Source of the DNA: an uncultured Clostridia bacterium
Lineage (GTDB): Bacteria > Bacillota > Clostridia > Oscillospirales > Acutalibacteraceae
Assembly (NCBI GenBank): GCA_945875045.1
Contig: CAMCIX010000109.1
Span: 1-6,051 of the forward strand
Reading direction: 5' to 3'
Length of the DNA stretch: 6,051 nucleotides
Shown here piece by piece: positions 1-6,004 of this stretch. The notes under the pieces were generated by a model that had not been told where the DNA came from, ran no database searches, and saw only the letters and a list, made by a program, of their open reading frames with translations. Position 1 is the first letter of the stretch. Each line of letters opens with the position of its first letter. Both the position numbers and the translations under genes were made by a program.

Positions 1-1368
1 ATTATATACTCCCCTGTATATTTCCATTCCCGGAGTAACCGCGCCCACGGCAAGAAATACAGCCAACGCCGCGGTACAAAGTCGTTTATAGTAAATTTTT
101 TCCTTTCCGCGATAATCAAGCAAAGCCTCCGCGCAAAAAACAAACAGCACAAACAGCGACGGAATCGACGCCCGCATACAAAAATCCATTGTATCTCCCA
201 ATCTGAAAAACGGAATAATGCCCAGAGAAAGGGCAGTAGCATAGAAAAACGGATTTTTAAGATTACGGAACCACACAAGGAAAAGATAAATACCCGCCTC
301 AAGCGCAAAAAAGGCGATATAGACCTTTATATTATAAGGAGTAATGTCTATAAAACAGCCTGTATCAGAGCTCTCCACCGTGAGATTGCAAAGATAATAA
401 ACGGCTAAGGCAGGAAAGCAGAAAATTAAAATCAGAAGATTACCGAGGGTAAATGTATTTTTAAGATGGGTCAATAAGCTTCGCTCTTTTATAGAGGAAA
501 TAAACGAAATTGTCCATTTTGCAAGCATTAAAAATACAAGTCCCACGAACGCCAACGGTCCGCAGCAGAAGCAGGAAATGCCGATAAGCATATAATTTTG
601 AGGCGTTTTTTCGAATAAAAAGCAGATGACTGCAAGCCAAGGCAATACCGTTTGATTAAATACCCAGTAAAGGAGGGTGGTATTTGAGCTGTATTGGATA
701 AAATTCGCCCACCACTCGATATGGAGCTCCTTTTCGGAAAGCCCGTTAAAATTCTTAGTAATTAAACAGCCTATAATATCCATTCCGCTGAAGAGGATGA
801 ATAAGAGGGGTATAAAATATCGGCGAAGGCGGCTGTTTGCATTTAAATATATATTAAGCAACAGAAAAACAAGAAAAACTCCTGCCGCCGACCAAAGCCA
901 AAGCGCCATTCTGGCGACAAACCAGGTAATTCTGACACTGCCCGTAATCGCCATAACAATTTTAGCGGGCAGGGACGGAACCAGCCAGAAGCCGATATAA
1001 TATACAAGCGCGCTTCCCTTCTGAGGATATATGACAGGCCAATCCTTAAAAACTATATCGCGGTAAATGGCGTTACGCCACGGCCAATCGTTGCTTTGAA
1101 AAAAGAAACCGTTAAGACCGCCTAAATAGCACCATACAAGTGCGATAACCGCCAAAATGAGCAAATCGGTAATTTTTATATTGATTTTTCTTTCGTCTAT
1201 TTCGGCGTTGTTTCTCTTTCTTATAGCAAAATAATAGCTCAAAATCAAAGCGGCGCAGGCAGGTACGGCGAAGTAGAATTTAACAAAGCCTATAAAGAAA
1301 ATAATCACAGGCAAAATCAGATAGGCGAACGCTATAGGCTTCAGCCGTCCGTAGCTGATTGTAATCAT
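1..1368 (-). CDS. Polytopic membrane protein, GT-C-like, probably a glycan-locus glycosyltransferase (partial, C-terminus missing)
   Basis: This reading frame starts with ATG at 1368-1366 and stays open for 456 codons to base 1, so the stop lies outside the window. The start follows GGAGG by 8 nt and sits 21 nt after the upstream glycosyltransferase, so the two are almost certainly co-transcribed. The translation is strongly hydrophobic, with about ten or more likely membrane segments (roughly residues 17-35, 68-85, 157-173, 185-200, 233-252, 258-284, 311-328, 377-390, 398-416, 430-445). Between the early helices is a polar, probably external loop containing NDWPWRNAIYRD (residues 93-104) and then VIYPQ (112-116). 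An acidic residue in such a first loop is typical of GT-C enzymes using polyprenyl-linked donors. Further motifs are QYSSNTTLLYW (225-235) and FRLGDTMDFCMRASIPSLF (388-406), which resemble unnamed membrane proteins of Clostridia and Actinobacteria polysaccharide loci as I remember them. The GT-C role is inference; a polymerase or other polytopic glycan protein is possible. Confidence 0.75.
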   Translation of the reverse strand, partial: MITISYGRLKPIAFAYLILPVIIFFIGFVKFYFAVPACAALILSYYFAIRKRNNAEIDERKINIKITDLLILAVIALVWCYLGGLNGFFFQSNDWPWRNAIYRDIVFKDWPVIYPQKGSALVYYIGFWLVPSLPAKIVMAITGSVRITWFVARMALWLWSAAGVFLVFLLLNIYLNANSRLRRYFIPLLFILFSGMDIIGCLITKNFNGLSEKELHIEWWANFIQYSSNTTLLYWVFNQTVLPWLAVICFLFEKTPQNYMLIGISCFCCGPLAFVGLVFLMLAKWTISFISSIKERSLLTHLKNTFTLGNLLILIFCFPALAVYYLCNLTVESSDTGCFIDITPYNIKVYIAFFALEAGIYLFLVWFRNLKNPFFYATALSLGIIPFFRLGDTMDFCMRASIPSLFVLFVFCAEALLDYRGKEKIYYKRLCTAALAVFLAVGAVTPGMEIYRGVYN

Positions 1369-1376
1369 CAAACCGC

Positions 1377-1381
1377 CCTCC
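1377..1381 (-). promoter_or_regulatory. Ribosome binding site of the partial membrane protein
   Basis: On the minus strand GGAGG lies 8 nt before the ATG at 1368, in the 21-nt gap after the stop codon of the family 2 glycosyltransferase. It fixes the start of the downstream open frame and supports that frame as a real gene even though its stop is not in the window. Confidence 0.8.
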
Positions 1382-1389
1382 AAACACCG

Positions 1390-2319
1390 TTAAAAATTAA
1401 GCCTCTCCTCTTCAACAACCAAAGGTCTGTTCTTCACTCTTTCATTAATGCTTAAAATATATTCACCCATCATACCGAGGAAAAACAGCTGTATTCCCGC
1501 AATAAAGGCAATAAACAACAGCACAAGACCTATCCCTGCGCTAAAGCCCATTACCAGTAAGCAGATTAGATAAATCAAAATACCGACAAAGGAAAAAGCC
1601 GAGGTAAGCACGCCTAATATCGTCGGCATACGCAGAAATATCTTGGTGTAGCTGGTAAAGCTCAGCATTGCGGCATCGTAAAGAGTCCTCAGGTTGTTGT
1701 TGGTTTTTCCCGCGCGGCGTTTTTCCTGAGTATACTCTATTGTTGTGATGTCCATTCCAAGCTCGGGAACAATTCCTCTGTAAAAAGGAGTCGGATCGCC
1801 TAAATTACGCAAAATATCGATAAAGCACTTATCGTACAGACCAAATCCCGTAAACTGCTCTATCATCTTAACGCTGCTGACCCTGTGAATGAACTTATAA
1901 TAGCATCCGCGCAAAAAGTACATAATGGGATTCTCTTCGCTTTGGGATTTCACCGCGCAGACGATTTTATAGCCCTCTTCCCATTTTCTTACAAGCCTTG
2001 TAATCATATAAACCGGGTCCTGAAAATCCGCGCAGAGCGGAATAGTGCAGTCGCCGGTGGTGTGAATAAGACCGTAATACGGACTGTTGAACTGCCCGAA
2101 ATTTTTAACGTTGAAAATAGCCCTTACGGTTTTATCCTCGGCGCATATCTTCCTGATGACCTCTCTTGTGTTATCCTTGGATTTATTGTCGATAAACAGT
2201 ATTTCATAATCGTACTCGGGAAGATTTTCGGTTAACTCCTTTTTTACCGCCTCATATATCGGTCTTGCGTTTTCTTCTTCATTATAAGTCGGAATCAATA
2301 CGGATATTTTCTTTTTCAT
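1390..2319 (-). CDS. GtrB/ArnC/DPM1-like family 2 glycosyltransferase (polyprenyl-phosphate sugar synthase)
   Basis: This 309-residue protein has the layout of bactoprenol-phosphate glycosyltransferases, which move a sugar from a nucleotide donor to undecaprenyl phosphate on the cytoplasmic face. The GT-A domain fills roughly residues 1-225. It opens with PTYNEEEN (10-17), has the donor-site acidic block IDNKSKDNT (43-51), an RNFG-like NVKNFGQFNSP (70-80), and the metal and catalytic DFQDP (98-102). A KRRAGKTNN segment (200-208) sits where relatives carry R-x-x-G-x-S-K. Two membrane helices follow at about 235-258 and 262-285, then GEYI and a KNRPL tail typical of the family. The ATG start is preceded by GGAGG with a 7-nt spacer. 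The acidic block is DNKS rather than the more common DDGS, a departure within the donor site; the other motifs are intact, so I expect an active enzyme. The transferred sugar cannot be told from sequence. It lies between two polytopic membrane proteins, fitting a GtrB/GT-C division of labour. Confidence 0.92.
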   Translation of the reverse strand: MKKKISVLIPTYNEEENARPIYEAVKKELTENLPEYDYEILFIDNKSKDNTREVIRKICAEDKTVRAIFNVKNFGQFNSPYYGLIHTTGDCTIPLCADFQDPVYMITRLVRKWEEGYKIVCAVKSQSEENPIMYFLRGCYYKFIHRVSSVKMIEQFTGFGLYDKCFIDILRNLGDPTPFYRGIVPELGMDITTIEYTQEKRRAGKTNNNLRTLYDAAMLSFTSYTKIFLRMPTILGVLTSAFSFVGILIYLICLLVMGFSAGIGLVLLFIAFIAGIQLFFLGMMGEYILSINERVKNRPLVVEEERLNF

Positions 2320-2392
2320 TTTCTTTCCTCCAAAGAATTATGCATTCTGTTTTATAAAAATCTGATTTCACGATTAATTTAGACTTTTTTAA
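2320..2392 (-). other. 73-nt AT-rich intergenic gap inside the operon
   Basis: This is the only sizeable gap in the window and separates the 690-residue membrane glycosyltransferase from the family 2 glycosyltransferase. By hand count 17 of 73 bases are G or C. It holds the ribosome binding site of the downstream gene. I see no convincing -35/-10 pair and no GC-rich stem followed by a T run, so read-through transcription is the simplest reading. It coincides with one edge of the AT-rich block formed by the upstream gene. Confidence 0.6.
2327..2331 (-). promoter_or_regulatory. Ribosome binding site of the family 2 glycosyltransferase
   Basis: GGAGG on the minus strand lies 7 nt before the ATG at 2319-2317. 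It is a strong, well-spaced Shine-Dalgarno site, indicating independent initiation rather than coupling to the gene upstream. Confidence 0.85.
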
Positions 2393-4465
2393 TCATTCTG
2401 CTATATTTTCTATTTTCCATTCACGACCATCATCTAGCCCCCACACATATATTGTAGATGATTGATTAAATTGGTACTTACCAATCAACTTGTACGTCCC
2501 ATTTTTGGCTTTTTTATAAACAAACTCACGCAGTTTCCGCTGTCCGCTTGGGTTTCCATTTCTAAAAATTTCTTCATGTGTTACCCAATCGGATTTCGAA
2601 AGTTCTTGCCAAATTATAAAAGTTGGAAGATCTTCCTCTAACTGTTTTGCGTCAGAAATTGCTTGTTTGTCAGAACAAACATCAAAATAATGAACCTTAC
2701 AAAATGCGGGAGAATTTAAATCGGCCATAACATTAAAATAATTTATATGAGGAAATGTATACATTGTGTCATTTTCTCTCTTGTTATCGTTTATTAACTT
2801 ATAAATACTATTTAATGCTTCCGTTTGAGCCTGATCGCCTTTTATGCCCTGTAACTTAGGATCGTCATAGGAATATACAGCTTTATACGAAGATTCCAAG
2901 GTATTTACGCCCCACCAGTTATAGGTATAATTGTTCTTTTGTACGCATATTGACAAAACCGTAAACACCCCAAAAAGTGCCACAATTATGTTCTTTATCC
3001 AATTAAGCGTCGTTTTGTTACTCAACAAATCAGCTATCAACATTGAAAACATTAAAAGGGTTCCATGTTCTTCTAATATATACGACATTCCGTGAATATA
3101 CATAAGTGAGAGGCTTGCAAGATATAACATAGCTCTTATATCAATTGTTTTTCGCACTAAAATCAATCGATATAATACGATTATAAGATTTATAAAGAAA
3201 AGTCCGTGCATTAAATATTGTCTACATTGTATGTATGCTTTCCAATCAGTATATATATTTTCTCTATAGAAGAAATAGATGAAAAACGCGACAAAATAGC
3301 ACATTGATGCCACATAAAACAGGATATTTAAGTTTACGCCCTTGAAAGTAATTGTTCTATCTGCTAACGCCAAGAATACCGCCAAAAAGACTATTGAACT
3401 AATTATCATGCCAATAGCCACCCATGATGCTCGTGTTTTTAAAAAATCTGCGGTATAAAAAAGTTTAAACCATTTAAAATACGCCACAAAAAAAGCTGCT
3501 CCCCAAAAAGCTGCTGAAATTTCATGACCAAGTAGCGAATAATAGTTGCCGATTTTTTCTTTTTTTTGTAAAATACTGTCAAGCCATAAAACAAATATAA
3601 GTACTAAAGCAGAGATAAAAACATATCCGCTTTTTCGATATATCATTCGGAAAATACCAGCTGTAAAAATCGATATTAAACTACCCTTTGAAGATGTTCC
3701 GCAAATAACTTGCTCGACAAATGGGATTAATGCCTTATTTGCCGCCAATACGATTGCAAGAATTGCCAACACAGACATTGCTGTAAGAAATCCGCAAAAC
3801 ACATTAAAAATACTCTTTTTAAGATCGATTTTTCTCATTAATAATATATATCCAAGACCGATGAAAACCGCAAAAAAAGCCCCGGTGTTTTGTTTCATAC
3901 AAAATGTAATACCAGCAAACAAACCATACAGAATTGCATACTTTCTTGAATTGTTCGTTGATTCATACATCCGAACCCCAAAGTATAGCATAATCATTGC
4001 ACACAAAAGGGATGATTGATAATAACCATAAAACAAATCAGTATTAGTGGAAGAATAAATCACAGAACCAACCAATACAGCAAAAAATGTTACCTTGTAC
4101 GAATAAACTTTAGACAACAACTCAAAAACAATCAAAATTAGAAGAATGCGTTCAATTATTCCATATATTCTAAGTGCTAAAAATGAGTAATTCGTACACC
4201 GACAAATCAGAGTAGAAAGCCAAATATAACCCGGAGGTACTGGACAATAAAAGTCACGATAAATAAATTTTCCTTGTAATATATAGCGAGCGTAATCTTG
4301 AAACCATCCCTCTGTTATCGGGAAGTATTTATTACATATCAACCCTGAAAAAACAATTGTAATAACCACAAGTGCAATCATTGCAATTATTTTCTCTTTC
4401 ATATTTGTTTTTTGACCCTTTTTGTCTTGCCTAACATCAATCGAAAATTTTGGAATTTCTATCAT
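2393..4465 (-). CDS. Large polytopic glycosyltransferase, GT-C fold, family-39/ArnT-like
   Basis: The 690-residue product is a multi-pass membrane protein likely to transfer a sugar from a polyprenyl-phosphate donor to a glycan or other acceptor outside the membrane. A first helix (about 27-45) is followed by an external loop with ITEGWFQDYARYILQGK (50-66) and YRDFYCPVPPGY (69-80). The acidic residues E52 and D57 and the YRDF...PP pattern are characteristic of family-39-like GT-C proteins, as is the later GLFAGITFCMKQNTG (181-195). Many helices follow, the last at about 490-508. A soluble C-terminal part of about 180 residues, probably extracytoplasmic, includes TFPHINYF (570-577). I chose ATG 4465 because it gives a 4-nt ATGA overlap with the upstream SDR stop and has AGAGG 5 nt before it. 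An in-frame GTG at 4489 would lie inside the SDR and is less likely. The gene is markedly more AT-rich than its neighbours. Donor and acceptor are unknown. Confidence 0.85.
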   Translation of the reverse strand: MIEIPKFSIDVRQDKKGQKTNMKEKIIAMIALVVITIVFSGLICNKYFPITEGWFQDYARYILQGKFIYRDFYCPVPPGYIWLSTLICRCTNYSFLALRIYGIIERILLILIVFELLSKVYSYKVTFFAVLVGSVIYSSTNTDLFYGYYQSSLLCAMIMLYFGVRMYESTNNSRKYAILYGLFAGITFCMKQNTGAFFAVFIGLGYILLMRKIDLKKSIFNVFCGFLTAMSVLAILAIVLAANKALIPFVEQVICGTSSKGSLISIFTAGIFRMIYRKSGYVFISALVLIFVLWLDSILQKKEKIGNYYSLLGHEISAAFWGAAFFVAYFKWFKLFYTADFLKTRASWVAIGMIISSIVFLAVFLALADRTITFKGVNLNILFYVASMCYFVAFFIYFFYRENIYTDWKAYIQCRQYLMHGLFFINLIIVLYRLILVRKTIDIRAMLYLASLSLMYIHGMSYILEEHGTLLMFSMLIADLLSNKTTLNWIKNIIVALFGVFTVLSICVQKNNYTYNWWGVNTLESSYKAVYSYDDPKLQGIKGDQAQTEALNSIYKLINDNKRENDTMYTFPHINYFNVMADLNSPAFCKVHYFDVCSDKQAISDAKQLEEDLPTFIIWQELSKSDWVTHEEIFRNGNPSGQRKLREFVYKKAKNGTYKLIGKYQFNQSSTIYVWGLDDGREWKIENIAE

Positions 4466-5397
4466 TTTTTCCTCTTTTCTATAACCCACTCTACAGTCTC
4501 CCGAATTCCGTCCTCAAATGAGTATTCGGGAACAAAGCCCGTATCGCGCGTTAAATTTGAAATATCTGCCTCTAAGTGCATTACCTGATTCGGATAATAA
4601 TCAAGCTCGCCTATGCCTATTTCAAGCTTTGGATCTATCGCGTCGCGGATAGCATATATATAATCCTTGAGTCTTCTTGTTTTTCCCGTGCCGAAGCAAT
4701 AAATTTCTCCGTCCTTACCCTTTTCGGCAACAAGGCGGAATGCCCTTGCCGCGTCCTTACTGTAAATATAATCCCAAATCTGCTCGCCCTTTGTGTATTG
4801 CGGGCGCTCGCCTGCCAGCATTTTGTATATACCGCTCATCACCATTGTATATTCGCCGTCAAAGGGACCGTAAAGGCTTACTATCCTGCACCACTCATGT
4901 CTTATGCCTAATTTTTTGCACTCAAGACGGCTCATTCTGCCCGCGTCAAGCTTTGCGATACCGTAGCCGTTATCGGGGTTACAGGGCATATCGGGATGCA
5001 GAACCCCCTCAACATGACCGAACTCGCTTTGCGAGCCCGCGCCGATAAACACCTTACAGCCGAGCTTATGCGCAAGCTGAACCGCGTCCAGCGTATAAAG
5101 AATATTTAAGGTCTGAAGACGCAGATTTTGCCGTGTTTCGCCGTATGTGCCGTCCCACGCGAAATGGTAGAACGCATCGTAATTATGCTCCAGCCTGTCC
5201 TCCAGCTCGCAAAGGCGGTCAACGCCGCATTCAACCACATCTACCAGCTCATTTTTCGGTATTGACGAAATTCTTTTGGAATTTGGACGGCAAACAGCCG
5301 TAACGCTTATTCCCTTTGAGCAAAGCTCCTCAATGAGGGATACTCCCACAGCCCCCGTAGGACCCGTGATTATTACTTTTTTTACAGTATCAGCCAT
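4462..5397 (-). CDS. Extended SDR: NAD(P)-dependent nucleotide-sugar epimerase/dehydratase or reductase
   Basis: The 311-residue product is a complete extended short-chain dehydrogenase/reductase, a soluble cytoplasmic enzyme acting most likely on a nucleotide-linked sugar. The N-terminal Rossmann motif GPTGAVG (12-18) binds the dinucleotide. The second strand ends VCRP (35-38), with Arg37 where NAD-specific members often have Asp, hinting at NADP(H). The region FAWDGT (79-84) follows a YDAFYH strand. The catalytic serine region is GAGSQSEFG (119-127) and the active-site pair is Y145xxxK149 (YGIAK). IWDYIYSKDAARAF matches the substrate-domain region of sugar epimerases/dehydratases. Overall it recalls CDP- and dTDP-hexose reductases/epimerases, but I cannot choose between epimerase, dehydratase and 4-ketoreductase. 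ATG 5397 is preferred to 5403 or a start at 5439 because AGGA lies 9 nt (to the end of AGGAAAG) upstream. It overlaps the TGA of the cyclase gene by 8 nt (ATGGCTGA), implying one transcript and probably coupled translation. Confidence 0.88.
   Translation of the reverse strand: MADTVKKVIITGPTGAVGVSLIEELCSKGISVTAVCRPNSKRISSIPKNELVDVVECGVDRLCELEDRLEHNYDAFYHFAWDGTYGETRQNLRLQTLNILYTLDAVQLAHKLGCKVFIGAGSQSEFGHVEGVLHPDMPCNPDNGYGIAKLDAGRMSRLECKKLGIRHEWCRIVSLYGPFDGEYTMVMSGIYKMLAGERPQYTKGEQIWDYIYSKDAARAFRLVAEKGKDGEIYCFGTGKTRRLKDYIYAIRDAIDPKLEIGIGELDYYPNQVMHLEADISNLTRDTGFVPEYSFEDGIRETVEWVIEKRKK
4471..4475 (-). promoter_or_regulatory. Ribosome binding site within the SDR 3' end, deciding the GT-C start
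   Basis: AGAGG on the minus strand sits 5 nt before ATG 4465, inside the last codons of the SDR gene. The ATG overlaps the SDR TGA (4464-4462) as ATGA, an arrangement typical of translational coupling. This favours ATG 4465 over the in-frame GTG at 4489. Confidence 0.65.
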
Positions 5398-6004
5398 TAG
5401 CATATACTTTCCTGAAATGCGCGAGAGCTCCCGCCACATCAGACTCCTTTATATCGTTAACAATTTTAAGATCCTTTGCAGTATCTGTCATAAGCACTGC
5501 GGTAAGGCTTGTATTGGTTTGCTTTTTATCCTTTCGGATAGCCTCTATAAAGCTGTCAAGCGAATACTTGCCCAAATCAACCCCTATATGGATTACCTTA
5601 AGCAATACCTTTTCGGCGCGGCTTGCGGTGTCGGGAGACAGAAGACCCCTTTCAACCGAAATGTAATCTGCCATAATCATACCTATTGCAACGGCTGTTC
5701 CGTGCGGTATTTCGTACTTTGTAACGGTTTCGATAGCATGACCGAAGGTATGCGCGAAATTAAGCTTAATTCTCTCCCCGCGGTCAAATTCGTCCTGCTC
5801 GATAAAGTCCTTTTTAAAGGAAAGACTGCTTTCAACAAAGCGCTGCAGACAGCCGTAATCACGCTCAAGCAAAAGGTCTATATTCTTTTCTATATTATCA
5901 AGACCTGCTCCGCCCGCCATTATATTAAATTTAACTACCTCGCCGAGTCCGCTCTCAAAGTCCCGCTCGCTAAGCGTACCGAAAAATGCGGGGCATATAT
6001 GAAT
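5390..6004 (-). CDS. 3-dehydroquinate-synthase-family sugar phosphate cyclase (C-terminal part; 5' end cut by contig end)
   Basis: About 204 residues remain of a protein that is usually about 350 long. The N-terminal NAD-binding half is missing because genomic sequence stops at 6004. Enzymes of this family cyclise a sugar phosphate (DAHP to 3-dehydroquinate in AroB) using NAD and a divalent metal. Numbering residues from the I codon at 6004-6002, the fragment keeps the three metal ligands: Glu22 in GLGEVVKF, His85 in NFAHTFGH and His101 in IPHGTAV. Other expected active-site residues are Lys25, Lys64, Arg78, Asn82, His89 and the Lys-rich KDKK (158-161). By recalled numbering of the Aspergillus enzyme, these match E194, H271, H287, K197, K250, R264, N268, H275 and the K356 region. 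This favours dehydroquinate-type chemistry over valiolone-type relatives. The usual HGE after the third ligand is HGT. The product could be true AroB, but its place in a glycan operon suggests a paralogue for a cyclitol or unusual sugar. Confidence 0.85.
   Translation of the reverse strand: MHICPAFFGTLSERDFESGLGEVVKFNIMAGGAGLDNIEKNIDLLLERDYGCLQRFVESSLSFKKDFIEQDEFDRGERIKLNFAHTFGHAIETVTKYEIPHGTAVAIGMIMADYISVERGLLSPDTASRAEKVLLKVIHIGVDLGKYSLDSFIEAIRKDKKQTNTSLTAVLMTDTAKDLKIVNDIKESDVAGALAHFRKVYANG
5407..5413 (-). promoter_or_regulatory. Ribosome binding site deciding the SDR start
   Basis: AGGAAAG on the minus strand lies 9 nt before ATG 5397 but only 3 nt before the alternative ATG 5403. The spacing therefore supports 5397, where the Rossmann strand begins shortly after the start as expected. 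Confidence 0.65.

Noticed and set aside
677..1000. Plus-strand open frame of 107 codons
   Set aside because: It is antisense to the long membrane-protein frame on the minus strand, which is open for 456 codons and has a good ribosome site. The plus-strand product shows no family features.
1885..2235. Plus-strand open frame of 116 codons
   Set aside because: Antisense shadow of the family 2 glycosyltransferase catalytic domain.
2334..2348. Small inverted repeat (AGAAT-TATGC-ATTCT) just upstream of the family 2 glycosyltransferase ribosome site
   Set aside because: Five A/T-dominated base pairs with a five-base loop is too weak to call a terminator or regulatory hairpin, and such repeats are expected by chance in a 23% G+C gap.
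2340..2392. Possible promoter (TATAAA or CATAAT as -10) before the family 2 glycosyltransferase
   Set aside because: No acceptable TTGACA-like box lies about 17 bases upstream, and TATAAA-like hexamers are common by chance in such AT-rich DNA.
3546..4019. Plus-strand open frame of 157 codons
   Set aside because: It lies wholly opposite the 690-residue GT-C gene; the low-complexity hydrophobic and Lys/Ile-rich content is what the complement of a membrane gene gives.
4576..5048. Plus-strand open frames opposite the SDR
   Set aside because: Two overlapping frames in different phases with no motifs, both antisense to a complete SDR with intact cofactor and catalytic motifs.
5398..5439. Longer SDR start at 5439 (adds 14 residues, MWRELSRISGKYML)
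   Set aside because: It would extend the overlap with the cyclase gene to 50 nt, the added residues precede the usual start of the Rossmann strand, and a well-spaced AGGA supports ATG 5397.
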